From NCBI GenBank assembly GCA_963575745.1, contig CAUYUJ010014754.1, positions 124,501 to 188,500 on the forward strand: a stretch of DNA of 64,000 bases. The letters run 5' to 3'. The notes below the pieces were generated by a model. The model searched no databases and was not told the DNA's origin. It was given only the letters and a program-made list of their open reading frames with translations. The DNA comes from Prorocentrum cordatum (taxonomy: Eukaryota > Sar > Dinophyceae > Prorocentrales > Prorocentraceae). Positions 9,958-20,649 of the stretch are shown here, in pieces (the first letter of the stretch is position 1; each line of letters opens with the position of its first letter). The position numbers and the translations under genes are program-made.

Positions 9958-10198
9958 GCAAGCCCGGGGGGGGAAGCGAGAAGGGGCGGGCCTTCTCAGA
10001 AGGCTCGGAAGTGCCCCCAGCCCGGCGCGGATCCAAGAAATCCGCGCGGAGCGCCAGAAGTTTATGTTTATGCCCTCTTGTCGTCTTCGATTATGACAAG
10101 CTTCCTAAAGACGCAGACAACCTCCTCAGCAGGCGAGAGGCCTTCTGAGAAGCCCCGCCGCCTTCTGAGGGGGCCTTCCCCTTCTCACTGCTCACTGC
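9958..10198. mobile_element. TIR element (GGGGAAGCGAGAAGGGG), copy 2, with nested fragment
   Basis: The same ends as 8763-8966 enclose a fragment (10022-10085) of the GCATAAACATAAAC family, so this is a nested insertion. Confidence 0.65.
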
Positions 10199-10452
10199 AC
10201 CGATCTTGCAGACGTGCTGCAGCGGATTTTTGCGTGGATTTGTCACTGCAAATCCCCGTAACGGCGAGCGAACAAAACAAATAATTTCACGTGGATTTTT
10301 GGTAGTCTTCACTCCTGGCCAAACAATCCGAACGAACTCACTTCGAAATCCGGAACGACATCCTCCAGGACAGTCCGGGCCCATCTCGCTGTTGTCCGAG
10401 CGAAACCCGCTCTGCGATGTTGGCGCCATGACAGTTCGCCCCCTAGACCCCA

Positions 10453-10658
10453 GAGGCCTCCTAAATGGTGTCGGAGTAGATGGGGTCGGAGGGTCGCACC
10501 GAATCGCCGATACATCGGCGATACATCGCCGATGCATCGGCGATGCATCGGCGACTCCAGCGTCGAGTGAGTCGGGCGCATCGAGCCGCATCGCCGATGC
10601 ATCGACGATACGGCGCGATCCTCCGACCCCATCTACTCGGACCTCATCTGGGCGGCCT
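10453..10658. mobile_element. TIR element with CATCGGCGAT core, best copy
   Basis: The left end (AGGCCTCCTAAATGGTGTCG then GAGTAGATGGGGTCGGAGG) and the right end are inverted repeats of more than 50 bp at roughly 85-90% identity by eye. The interior is five reiterations of ATCGGCGATACATCGCCGAT-type words. No ORF with biased composition. Confidence 0.8.
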
Positions 10659-11294
10659 AGACCCCCTCGATCGCCGCCGAACAAAAAGGGGGGCTACGGC
10701 GTGGGGCCACGGGAAAGGGGCACTTCCGCAACACCCCCGCCCGGGGCTCGCGCCGCCGGCGTTCTCGCCGCGGGCAGCGGGCGCGGGCGCGGCGCCTGCA
10801 CGCCACCCCTCGACACCGCTCGGACGCCTGCTTTCCCGTACACGTTTCGGCCTCGGGCGCTTATATTAGAGCGGCGAAATCTATACAGATCTCCTGCTCC
10901 CTAGCCAGGCCCATCCTGACCCCAGCAGCAATGTATACGCCGCGCCCTCCTGGCTTGGCCAAGGGGGCGCATACACAGCTCGTGGGTTCAGGATGGACCA
11001 GGCCCGGGAGCAATGGATATGCTAAGATTTCGCCGCCCGATATATTTCGCAAGATGATCCAAAATGTTCCTCGTTGGTCCTCGCCGAAGACAGAAACGCA
11101 CACGTCCGGGCGATGCCAAGGCCACCACTTGGGGCCATATGGCCGTTCCCTGCCGCCTCCCAGGCGAGCGACGGAACAAAAATCAGGTCTTATGCGAGAC
11201 TGCGCAGCGACCTGACGCGATGGCTTACGCAAGCCGCCAGCGCGGGACGCTGCATTGTAGACGAAGGCGTTCCTGCGCAACTTTACGCGGGCAG

Positions 11295-11485
11295 ACGAAC
11301 GGACAACATACACCCATACCCCCCCAAAAAAAAAGGTCGGCCGGAGGAAGACTTGCTATGGGTATGGGTGCGGGTGTTCGGACCGCGAAGGGGGCTCCCG
11401 TTCAAGCGGGGGCCCCCATCCGACAACACGCGCCAATGGCCTCCTCCGTCCCCCCGATGGGTATGGGCGCGTGTTGTTTGTTCAA
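11295..11485. mobile_element. TIR element (CACCCATACCCATA), copy 1
   Basis: Ends CGAACGGACAACATACACCC and GGGTATGGGCGCGTGTTGTT are inverted repeats. The internal block GCTATGGGTATGGGTGCGGG and CCCCCATCCGACAACACGC match the copy at 47290-47475. An A run expanded at 11333. Confidence 0.75.
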
Positions 11486-11625
11486 ATGTCGAACAAAGAA
11501 AACCCCGCTTTCTTCCGTTGCGCAAGCGGGGCCACAATGGGCGGGGTCGGGACATCCCACATCGTCGCCGAAGCACTGCCGATGCACCGGCGACATCGGG
11601 ACAGAACGTATCAGACCGTTTACTT

Positions 11626-11859
11626 TTGAGCAGGGACCGACCGTCCCGGCATTCCAATAGGCCAACCACGAACTGGTTCCAAAACCCAAGGGTGTTGTAA
11701 GAACGATCGCAATGTTATTGGAGCGTTGACCCGATTGAGTCAAACAGTACAAGTTGAACCATAATTGTTCTAAGAACACGTCGTGGAAATTTCAAAAAGT
11801 TCTTATGACACTCTCTGGTCGGCCTATCGGCTAGCCAAAAACGCTTCGCCACTGCTTGA
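11626..11859. mobile_element. TIR element, 234 bp, copy 2
   Basis: Same ends as 7257-7491 (GAGCAGGGACCGACCGTCCC; ACGCTTCGCCACTGCTTGA) and the same length with a diverged centre, as expected for old copies of one family. Confidence 0.7.
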
Positions 11860-11919
11860 TTCTATGACCCCATTTGGGAGGCCTCGATGGTCCTTGCTGG
11901 AATGGTTATAGACACTCCA

Positions 11920-12115
11920 GATCACGATCAGGAGGGTCAATACGGCGGCTTCGTGTCGTCGTGGCGAGTTGCGCGCTGGTTTCCGACACTGCGTGCGTTG
12001 GGTCGTGGGATGGAACCGTTCTAGGCCCTCGTGATCTCGACCAGGAGGGCAAACACGGCGGGTTCGTGTCGTCGTGGCGACGTGCGCGCTGGCTTCCAAA
12101 ACCGCATGCGTTGTT
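11920..12115 (+). repeat. Two tandem copies of a ~108-bp dispersed repeat
   Basis: ATCAGGAGGGTCAATACGGC...TTCGTGTCGTCGTGGCGA...CTGCGTGCGTTG (11925-12000) is repeated at 12030-12112. Related sequence occurs once at about 9865-9945 and 13390-13470. Confidence 0.65.
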
Positions 12116-12503
12116 CAGCCTTGAACGATCGCGATTTGCCGATCGCGCGTAACAGTCGTCGTTTGTGGAAGGATATGCGGGAAGGCTGGAAACACTGAGT
12201 GCTGGAAGCGCTGTGGACACGATGATTGGAGTAGGGAAAGTCGCGCCCGCGTGGGTTTGCAACAGAACACAGTGTCAGCTGGTGATTAACAAATCCGTGG
12301 GGGGCGCGTGATGAACAAATCACTCCCCTGCTCGGGCAAATCGCGGGGGGGCGCCCGCCAGATTGAAAATCAACAGGGCGGCGCCGGTGATTAGCGTCGA
12401 CGCCTGGCGTCAACGAGGGGCGAGGGGGGGGGCATTTGGAGGCAAGGGCGAGCCAGGGCGCCCTTTTTGTCTGTCGAGCCGATGCGGGCCTGTGGGCAAG
12501 GCG

Positions 12504-12697
12504 GGCTGGACGGAAGTGGGGCGTAGCAAATGGGGGATTTGCCAAGCAGCTCACGTCGCCGATTTTCCAATCGCTTCCTGGCGCCGAAAGCAGCCACGCG
12601 TCGAGGACTGGACCTTCGGCGGGGCGACCGAAACCAGCTGCGCGCAGCAGGCTTTGCAACTCCCCTTTTCCTTCTCCCGCTTTCCGTCCGACCCGAA
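12504..12697. mobile_element. TIR element (GGTCGGACGGAA), copy 3
   Basis: The left end GGCTGGACGGAAGTGGGG is the inverse of the right end TTTCCGTCCGACCCG. The interior holds the family blocks CAGCTCACGTCGCCGATTTT and GCGACCGAAACCAGCTGC. Most compact of the three copies. Confidence 0.7.
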
Positions 12698-12789
12698 CAA
12701 GCGCGTAGTCCTCGTCCCCCCCTCTGTCGCCGTCGTCGCCGCTGTCCCCTGCCCTTCCTGCGCACGTTCCCTGGGGCCGCTCTCTTCGT

Positions 12790-12998
12790 CGACGACGACG
12801 ACGACGACGGGACGAGGACGAGGACGACGGACGGCGGACGGCAGACGGCGACGGCGGCGACGACGACGACGTACCGCGGATGCCCTATGGGGGGGGGGGC
12901 TGCGCAGGCCCGCTATAGTCGACGACGGCGACGATCACGACGACGACAAAGACAAGGACAAGGACAAGGACGACGACAACAAGGACGATGAAGAAGGA

Positions 12999-13086
<88 letters not shown>

Positions 13087-13088
13087 CA
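12790..13088. repeat. (GAC)n microsatellite
   Basis: About 300 bp of GAC with AAGGAC and GGCGGC interruptions. Poly-Asp and poly-Thr frames are artefacts. Confidence 0.96.
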
Positions 13089-13771
13089 TGAGAGGGGGAA
13101 TGAAAATTCGCCTCGGATGTGTACGAGCCTTATAACATTTTCTATACGAAAAACAATCGCTTTGAGGCTGTCGTGCCGGGGGGTACCCGATCCCCTCGGC
13201 GGCGCTTTCGCGCCCCGCGGGGTCTGTTCATTAGCCTCGGCGGGGGGCTTCTGCTCATCACGCGCTGAACGAAGGGAGCCCATGCCCCGACCACAAGAAA
13301 ACACAGGCCCTGTGGTCGCCCCAGATCGTGTCTGGCGCGGCTCGACACGAGAAAGCCTCGCCAGAAACCCAGAGCGTGCAACACGGCTGGGCCCGGCCCG
13401 CACACGGCGGCTTCGTGCGGCGACGACGTCGACGTTGGCTTCTGACGCCGCGCGGATCGCTCCACCTTGGACGATCGCGGCCCTCCGATGGCGCACATCG
13501 CTCGAGGTCTTCCCTGTTTTGGCCTCCGGTGGCGTCTGGCCTTAGGTCGGGCATGTCCCCCGGCAGGCGGATGTTGGACGGACAATTAAAAATAACCATA
13601 AAAACATTCAAACGAAACATAAGAGTGGTAAGACAAATCGCCCCCATACGATTTTTCCCAACCCTCCTTGGTTGGGTATTCGTTTTGAATAGAGCAGTGT
13701 GGTCGCGTCCCTTCTCCCTTCTCCCTTCTCCCTTCTCCCGCCTCCCGCCTCTTCTTGTCTTGCCTGCGGGG

Positions 13772-15042
13772 GGCTGCGATCTGTGAAACTGTCGCCACTT
13801 TCGAGGCCTGCTGGGGGGTCCTGCATAGAGGGTAGCCGCGGCAGATTCAAATTAGACCTCGCCATCCCTGGGGGGCTGCGATCTGTGAAACTGTCGCCAC
13901 TTTCGAGGCCTGCTGGGGGGTCCTGCATAGAGGGTAACCGCGGCAGATTCAAATTAGACCTCGCCATCCCTGGGGGGCTGCGATCTGCGAAATTGTCGCC
14001 ACTTTCGAGGCCTGCTGGGGGGTCCTGCGTAGAGGGTAGCCGCGGCAGATTCAAATTAGACCTCGCCGTCCCTGGGGGGCTGCGATCTGTGAAACTGTCG
14101 CCACTTTCGAGGCCTGCTGGGGGGTCCTGCATAGAGGGTAACCGCTGCAGATTCAAATTAGACCTCGCCATCCCTGGGGGGCTGCGATCTGCGAAACTGT
14201 CGCCATTTTCGAGGCCTGCTGGGGGGCCCAGCACAGTGAGGGCCACGCGCAGATTCAAATTAGACCTCGCCATCCCTGGGGGGCTGCGATCTGCGAAACT
14301 GTCGCCATTTTCGAGGCCTGCTGGGGGGCCCAGCACAGTGAGGGCCACGCGCGGATTCAAATTAGACCTCGCCATCCCTGGGGGGCTGCGATCTGCGAAA
14401 CTGTCGCCATTTTCGAGGCCTGCTGGGGGGCCCAGCACAGTGAGGGCCACGGGCGATTCAAATTAGACCTCGCCATCCCTGGGGGGCTGCGATCTGCGAA
14501 ACTGTCGCCATTTTCGAGGCCTGCTGGGGGGCCCAGCACAGTGAGGGCCACGGGCGGATTCAAATTAGACCTCGCCATCCCTGGGGGGCTGCGATCTGCG
14601 AAACTGTCGCCATTTTCGAGGCCTGCTGGGGGGCCCAGCACAGTGAGGGCCACGCGCGGATTCAAATTAGACCTCGCCATCCCTGGGGGGCTGCGATCTG
14701 CGAAACTGTCGCCATTTTCGAGGCCTGCTGGGGGGCCCAGCACAGTGAGGGTAATCGCCGCGGATTCAAATTAGACATCGCCATCCCTGGGGGGCTGCGA
14801 TCTGCGAAACTGTCGCCATTTTCGAGGCCTGCTGGGGGGCCCAGCACAGTGAGGGCCACGCGCGGATTCAAATTAGACCTCGCCATCCCTGGGGGGCTGC
14901 GATCTGCGAAACTGTCGCCATTTTCGAGGCCTGCTGGGGGGCCCAGCACAGTGAGGGCCACGGGCAGATTCAAATGAGACCTCGCCATCCCTGCGGGGCT
15001 GCGATCTGCGAACCTGTCGCCACTTTCGAGGCCTGCTGTGAT
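13772..15042 (+). repeat. 102-bp satellite, 13 copies
   Basis: GGCTGCGATCTG begins units at 13772, 13874, 13976, 14078, 14180, 14282, 14384, 14485, 14587, 14689, 14793, 14895 and 14997. Each unit contains AACTGTCGCCA, TTCGAGGCCTGCTGGGGGG and CAAATTAGACCTCGCCATCC. Units 1-4 carry GTCCTGCATAGAGGGTA after the GGGGGG; later units carry CCCAGCACAGTGAGGGCCAC. Because 102 is divisible by three, both strands stay open (255 and 280 codons), so these long frames are not evidence for protein. Confidence 0.97.
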
Positions 15043-15240
15043 CCCGTTTTCGAAGTGGCTAGGAGTGCTCAGGAATTGTAAATCATCAGCTTTATCAAGC
15101 CCTTTTCCTGTAGCCAGTGTCCTGCGAGTCTCCCGAATTCCGTCTGCAGACATATGTAACCCTCGCTCCGTCATCGCCCCCTTATAAAGTATCCTAAACT
15201 ATTTGCGCCCCGCTTTTGCGCAGGGGTTGGGTACGTCGCT

Positions 15241-15371
<131 letters not shown>

Positions 15372-15414
15372 CTATTTTTGAATAGTCCCCTGTAGAAGGA
15401 CAGGCCTCACTTAA
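15372..15414. mobile_element. End fragment of the TTAAGTCGGGCCTGTCC MITE family
   Basis: TGTAGAAGGACAGGCCTCAC followed by TTAA matches the right terminus of the complete element at 45409-45559. The left terminus is not found, so the T/A run may be its expanded interior. Confidence 0.6.
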
Positions 15415-15550
15415 GTCTAGCCTCGAACGCCCACGCTGGGGTCACCGCCGCGCCCGCGCGGCGCGAGCCTGTCGTGTGTGCTGCCGGCCTCCCCGTGCAC
15501 GGTCCACCCGTAATTACAGTAATGAGGGTGCGCGGCAGGGGTGCGTCGGA

Positions 15551-15685
15551 GGCGACGATAGGGGCGAACCGCCCAGGGGAAAACAATACACGTATTCAGG
15601 TGCGCCGATGATCGATGTCTTCGAAAAGGCTCCCGGGCGAATACGTTCAATGCCCGCCCCTGGGTTATTCGCCCCTATCGTCGCC
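15551..15685. mobile_element. TIR element, 135 bp
   Basis: 15551-15580 and 15655-15685 are inverted repeats of about 31 bp (GGCGACGATAGGGGCGAA, then C-GCCCAGGGG or T-AACCCAGGGG). The interior has no ORF. No certain target duplication seen. Confidence 0.8.
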
Positions 15686-15726
15686 GCCGAGTGCAGGGAG
15701 CCTTGGGAGGCCATGCCGGCATTCTG

Positions 15727-15815
15727 CGGGCGGGGCGCGGCCGGCCGAAGCGGCCAAGGATGGGCCGAAGGCGAAAGGATGCAACGGTGACCTTGGGAAG
15801 TCGCTCGTCCTTACC
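15727..15815 (+). repeat. Dispersed repeat (GCGGCCAAGGATGGGCCGA)
   Basis: GCGGGGCGCGGCC...GCGGCCAAGGATGGGCCGA...GGATGCAA...ACCTTGGGAA is repeated at 16712-16795. The last block recurs again at about 15997-16030. Confidence 0.65.
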
Positions 15816-16117
15816 CAACGGTCGGAAGAAGTAGGCATAAACATCAAGTAGGAAGGCATTGAAACCAGATTGGGTGCCCGCCCGCCCCCTAGAGAGAGAG
15901 GACGGAAAAGGTGAAGCCACTCGATCACTGGAGTAGGAAGGCGCTTGAAGTAGACTCGAGTCTGGGACTCCAAAAAGCATACTCTCAACGACCGACGGGC
16001 AACCTTGGAAAGGCGCTCCTCCTTACCACAAGACATGGCGGGTGGACTGCACGCGGCGTCAAGAACCAGCCCGCCAGACGCCAATCGCCACGACACGAGG
16101 CCGCCGCGTATATCTGG

Positions 16118-16265
16118 GATGGAAAGACCTCCCTTTAGTAAAACGTGGTTTAGTGAAAACGACCTGAGGCCCAAACCTGGCGAGCGCAGGCCTGGAAAAT
16201 AACGGCCACGGCGCCCTCTCGAGAACCGAAAACGGACAATTCACTAATCGACGTGTCGGGTTCTG
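16118..16265 (+). repeat. Dispersed repeat, copy 2
   Basis: Matches 7990-8142 (CCTCCCTTTAGT, TTAGTGAAAACGACCTGAGG, GCGCCCTCTCG, ACTAATCGACGTGTCGGG). Confidence 0.75.
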
Positions 16266-16454
16266 TCCGCCCCCGAGTGTAGCCCCTCGTGGTCGTGGCC
16301 AGGAGGTCCTGCACGGTCGACGCGTGGCGACAGGAGCACGAGGGGCAGGTGCGTGGCGCCCCTTCGCCGAGGGCCCAATGGGGGAGCACCCCAATACCGG
16401 GACCACTTCCAGGGTGGAGAGCGAAGACCCGAGCGACATCAGAGCTCCCCCTCC

Positions 16455-16525
16455 TTCTCTCCCTCCTCCTCCTCCTCCTCCTCCTCCTCCTCCTCCTCCT
16501 CCTCCTCCTCCTCCTCCTCCTCCCC
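16455..16525. repeat. (CTC)n microsatellite
   Basis: Pure CTC run within a longer pyrimidine-rich tract to 16590. Shorter CTC runs lie at 17050-17080 and 17300-17340. Confidence 0.95.
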
Positions 16526-17091
16526 CTGCCTGTTCCAACTCCACCTCCTCCTCCCCCTGCCTTCTTCCCCTCCCCTTCCTCCTCCTGTGCAGAGCTGGGG
16601 GTGCTCCTCACCGGCGTGCCAGCTGCACTCCATCCCGGGGCCTGGGATGGCCCTGGCCACGGATGCTGGTGTGCAGTCAACCCGAACGATCAGGTAGCGT
16701 CGACAATTTGTCAGCGGGGCGCGGCCAGCGAGAGCGGCCAAGGATGGGCCGACGGGGAAGGATGCAAGGGCAACCTTGGAAAATTGCTCATACTTGCTAT
16801 GCGGGCTGACTGTACAACTGCCGTCCCTGGGGCAAGGCGACGGCGCTTTCAGCCGGCACCAACGGAAGATGGCCGCGCGTGCCATCATGCCGTGGGTAAC
16901 GTTTTAGGAAGGGAGCCACCTGCCATCAACTGCTCCGCGGACTGTTCTGATCCCCAGTGGCCCGAGGGGCCCACAAGAGCCCTGAGGAAACCTCTTTTCG
17001 TGTGCGCCTGCTGCCGAGCGCGCCCTGATCGCAGTCTCGACCGCGTGAGGTCCTCCTCCTCCTCCTCCTCCTCCTCTTGCTTAGCTCCTGC

Positions 17092-17169
17092 CTCGGTGTG
17101 GCATCGCGGCAGCGAAGGCACCCTTGAGGACGGTGTTCTGGCCAATCAGGTTGTCCAATATCCCTTTGC
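17092..17169 (-). CDS. Possible small exon, unknown product
   Basis: On the minus strand a 26-residue protein-like segment (KGILDNLIGQNTVLKGAFAA then AMPHR) is bounded upstream by CGCGGCAG and downstream by CCGAG-GCAGG, compatible with an AG acceptor and a GC donor. The GC donor form is used by the much better supported exons at 37185-37299 and 46680-46834. It could belong to the same minus-strand gene as 18113-18226 and 18440-18567. No family recognised; this rests on composition and splice-like edges only. Confidence 0.25.
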
Positions 17170-18112
17170 CTGCCGCGAGCAGGTGCCCGCGCGATGCGGG
17201 GGAGGAGGACGATGAGAAGAAATTGGGGAGGACCGAGATGCCATCGTCGTAATGACCATGCTCGGCATCAGCATCTCCTGCCATGCTGGGTATCATCAGC
17301 TCCTCCTCCTGCTCCTCCTCCTCCTCCTCCTCCTTCTCCTTCCCCGATCCCCCTCATTCATCATCCCTGCTCCTCCTGCCTTGCCCGATGGTGGTCCTCT
17401 CGTGCCTCTCCTGTGCCGCGAGGCTGCGCGCACAGCTGCGTTTTGGGGCCTTTCCGACGAGGCGGCGGGCGTCGGGAGGCGCCCTCTGCCTCGTCTGTCG
17501 GTGCTCGGCAGCCGCTGCAGAGGGGCGACGCGCGCCATTCTTGAGCATACGCCCCGGGGCAAGCAAGTCTGGGGCAAGCGTCGGGTGAACGCTTTCGTAT
17601 TCGGCGTTTCGACCTTGGGCGGAAGGGGGGGGGGAGGAGGGGGGGTCTGGCTCCGGACCTCTGCTTGGTGCGACTGCTTGCAACAGAGCGTCCCAGGGGG
17701 GGAGACTCCACCTGCTCGAAACAGGCGCCCAAAACAGCCAAGATCTACTCCATGGTGGGGGGGAAGGTGGGGGTGCGAGGGCCTGCGCCGATCGGCGAAA
17801 CAATGAATAAGGAAACGATAGAGGAGCAGACAACGGGGGTCATCATCATCCAGAGGTCATCATTCGAGGCCCGTGCGGAGCGCCGAACATGGTTGTCTCT
17901 GCAGTGTGTTCTTATTCGAAGTTCTAGGCGTCTGGACGCTTGTCTTCTTCAAAGGTATGTCTTTCATATTCGACGCTGTTCACTTGCTTCTTTGTTGTTC
18001 AAAATTCTGGGGACATCAAATTCGTCGGATCTTGTGGCCATCGACGCGGCAGCGCGATGCCGGAGGAGACGGCCCAGGCGACCGCAGGCGGCGGCCCGCC
18101 TGACTCGAGGAC

Positions 18113-18226
18113 CTCGTCGAGGGCGCTGTTGGCCTCCCGCAGCCCCCGGTTCTCCTTGAGCATCTCCTGCGTCTCGTCGTCGGACTTCTTGTCCGTCTGC
18201 CGCCCCGAGAAGAGCCTCGCCCTATC
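18113..18226 (-). CDS. Possible coiled-coil exon
   Basis: The minus-strand segment begins after an AG (TATCC-AG context GGGGATGGGC upstream) and ends at GACGAG-GTCCTC, a plausible GT donor. It encodes about 38 residues starting DRARLFSGRQTDKKSDDETQ and continuing EMLKENRGLREANSALDE. Heptad-like spacing of M, L, L and L with many E, K, R and N residues predicts a short coiled coil. Neighbouring sequence on both sides is low-complexity or stop-rich. No family recognised. Confidence 0.4.
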
Positions 18227-18439
18227 CTGGGGATGGGCGGAACGGGAGGCGGAGGAGCGTAGGGAGCCCACAGAAGATGTACGCGCGCCCAGCCATGCGC
18301 ACGAATGATTACGGCCCCCCGACCTGCGCGACCAGCGCGATGCGGGTGCTTGCGCAACGCATGCTCTCGAAACCCACGGGCACTCATGTACACGTACGCC
18401 TTTTGTCTCGCTCCAGGTGGCAATACATCACATCGCTGC

Positions 18440-18567
18440 TCGTGCCTTGGGCCGCCTCCCACCCCCCGTCGGCCCGTGGGATGACCGCGACGAGCGGGCG
18501 CAGCGGCGAAGACGAACAAAACGGCGAAGGCTGAGATGGAACTGGCGGCTGCGCGCGCCAGCAACAT
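18440..18567 (-). CDS. Possible first exon with signal peptide
   Basis: The ATG at 18567 (minus strand, context CAGG-ATG-T) opens a frame beginning MLLARAAASSISAFAVLFVF followed by AAAPARRGHPTGRRG. This is a classical signal-peptide shape: short N region, 14-residue hydrophobic core, small residues, then Arg-rich. It lies about 215 bp upstream of the coiled-coil exon on the same strand and could be its first exon. The donor is not clear. GC-rich DNA gives Ala-rich frames readily, so confidence is low. Confidence 0.3.
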
Positions 18568-18611
18568 CCTGCCGGGATGGCGGGGGGCAACGACGGGGGG
18601 GACCTGGCACA

Positions 18612-18763
18612 GGGGGGGGATGCATCGACCTAGCATCGGCGATACATCGCCGATAGATCGGCGATAGGCCCCCGATAGCGAATCCGCACCTTCCTGGGCA
18701 GGTTTGGGCTGTCCGGCTCCTATCGGCGATCAATGGGCGATTGGAGGTCGATGCATCCCCCCC
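18612..18763. mobile_element. MITE-like palindrome with CATCGGCGAT core
   Basis: The ends GGGGGGATGCATCGACCT and AGGTCGATGCATCCCCCC are inverted repeats; inner words ATCGGCGATACATCGCCGAT pair again. Same family as 5371-5505. Confidence 0.75.
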
Positions 18764-18839
18764 TATGCCTATCCCCCCCTATCGTTGCCCCTGAGGAGGG
18801 CAGTCGCAGTATTAACGCCACGCCGGTCGGACGACTCCA

Positions 18840-19082
18840 TCAGCGTGGCTCTGCGGAAGGAGCATATCGATTGGGTAAATCGCGTTCGAGCAACAGGGAT
18901 TGAGCAAGACGCGACTGATCCTTGGGCTGCTGCGGAGGAGGCGATTGGTACCCTCGACTGGCTTCTGTCACCGCTTGAGCCATTGCATCCTGGACGATCT
19001 GCTGTCGGGACTGCCAGGGGTCTTCCGCCTTGTGGCGCGCGCGCTGCGGCCGCGCCGAGGGCACGAATCTGACCCCGCACAT
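18840..19082 (-). CDS. ORF fragment, unknown
   Basis: An 80-codon minus-strand frame has ordinary protein composition, unlike its shadows: ARHKAEDPWQSRQQIVQDAM, AQAVTEASRGYQSPPPQQP, KDQSRLAQSLLLERDLPNRY. It stops at 18840. There is no recognised motif. It may be an exon or a decayed retroelement piece. Confidence 0.25.
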   Translation of the reverse strand: MCGVRFVPSARPQRARHKAEDPWQSRQQIVQDAMAQAVTEASRGYQSPPPQQPKDQSRLAQSLLLERDLPNRYAPSAEPR

Positions 19083-19609
19083 GTGCAGGGGTGGTGCGAA
19101 TCAAAACTTGTGTTGGCGGCGCGCACAAGGGGGTGGAGGGAGGGGGGAAGGTTTCTTAGAAGGAGGCTGATTCTTAGAAGGCGCCAGCTTTAGATCTATA
19201 GAGCAGGCCCGCGCCTTGTAAGAAGCACTGGTGTTTCTAAAAAGCCCTCCCCCATCCCCCCACCCCCCTCTGCGCGTGGCCGATTCTGACGGGGGTCGCC
19301 GGGGCAACGAGCACGCTGTGCGAATCAGCATCGTCCGGGAAGCATGGTGGGACAACTATGGCAGAAACGGATGCGCAGGATGATTCTCCCATGCGCAGGC
19401 GCTGAAAAGGGGTTCTGGCGGAGACTGGAGGACTACATGAAAGTGACGGATCGATGTCACTAGGCGGCCAGGTTCCTGGGTTCCTGCTTCCAAATGTCGT
19501 GTCGGTTTCGGTATAGGCGGCTGTTTCCAGTCCCCGGCGCTGGAAGGTTCTCGAATTCTCGAGTTCTTGGCTGCGGCGACATGTCACCATCGTTGCGACT
19601 GCAATCTTA

Positions 19610-19859
19610 CTGGAAGAGAGAAAGAGAGAAAGTGATATACCGTGCATATTTGAACGTGGAGAGGTGAGCAGGGAGAGAGAGAGAGAGAGAGAGAGAGATA
19701 CAAAAGAGAGAAAGAGAGAGAGCGAGAGAGAGAGAGAGAGAAAACAACACAAAACATATATAATCACATGAACAGAAGAAGAGAGACAATACATCAGAGG
19801 GTCGTGGCAGTAACCGGTGAGGAGAGAGAGAGAGAGAGAAAATGTGTATATATATATAT

Positions 19860-19896
<37 letters not shown>

Positions 19897-19916
19897 TGTA
19901 TGTATGTATGTATGTG

Positions 19917-19976
<60 letters not shown>

Positions 19977-19980
19977 TCGC
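19610..19980. repeat. (GA)n, (GTAT)n and (TA)n microsatellites
   Basis: GA-rich at 19612-19745 and 19820-19840, GTAT at 19868-19915, TA at 19922-19975. Poly-Tyr/Ile and Ser/Leu frames are artefacts. Confidence 0.95.
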
Positions 19981-20129
19981 CGGCCCAACGGGCCAGAGGC
20001 GTGCTAAGATCTCCGGTAACTGGTTAACAATAATTCCAGTTCGAAGGCGCGGGGCGGCCCCTGGGGCCCCCCCGGCGACAAGTACCCCGACCGAAGCCCG
20101 GGAACTATTACTCAGAGGTGGTTTTGAAG

Positions 20130-20335
20130 GCCCTTTTTTCGACACCCCTCACGAGGATTGTGGCCCCCGAGGGGGGTGCACTCGACTACCCCGCCCCAAG
20201 AGCCCCCCAAGAGGCCCAAGGGGGCCCCAAGACGCCGCCAAAGAGCCCCAAGAGACCCCCAAGAGGCCCCCAAGAGGCCCCTAGGAGGCCCCAAAGAGGC
20301 CCCCAAGAGGCTTTAAAGAGGCCCCATAGAGCGCT
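20130..20335 (+). repeat. CCCCAAGAGGCC iterated tract with CTCACGAGGATTGTGG boundary
   Basis: A boundary block (CGACACCCCTCACGAGGATT) is followed by about fifteen irregular CCCCAAGAGG words. The same boundary and words occur inverted at 57170-57530. A (GAT)n run follows at 20363-20420. Confidence 0.75.
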
Positions 20336-20360
20336 CGAGGGCCGGCGGAATGAGCGAAGC

Positions 20361-20362
<2 letters not shown>

Positions 20363-20400
<38 letters not shown>

Positions 20401-20440
20401 GTGATGATGCTGATGATGATCTATATATATATATATATAG
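20363..20440. repeat. (GAT)n and (TA)n microsatellites
   Basis: GAT trinucleotide run, then TATATATA to 20440. Confidence 0.95.
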
Positions 20441-20649
20441 ATTTCTATATGAATCTATAGCACATAATGCTGCACACATATGTACATACACGTGAGAAAG
20501 CGAAGTGGCAGTGACAAGTCCTGGCTCCGAAGAGGCCCCGCGGGGGGGGAGGACGCTGAAAATTGCATCAGTGCCGTCATCCTTCGATGAACCGCTCGAA
20601 CAACTCTGCGTGCGAAGCCCACTCACTGCGGTCTTCCGCTGCGCGGGCC

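Noticed and set aside
13608-14774. 255- and 280-codon repeat-protein frames
   Set aside because: The 102-bp unit is divisible by three, so stop-free frames on both strands are automatic. No start context or flanking exon supports either.
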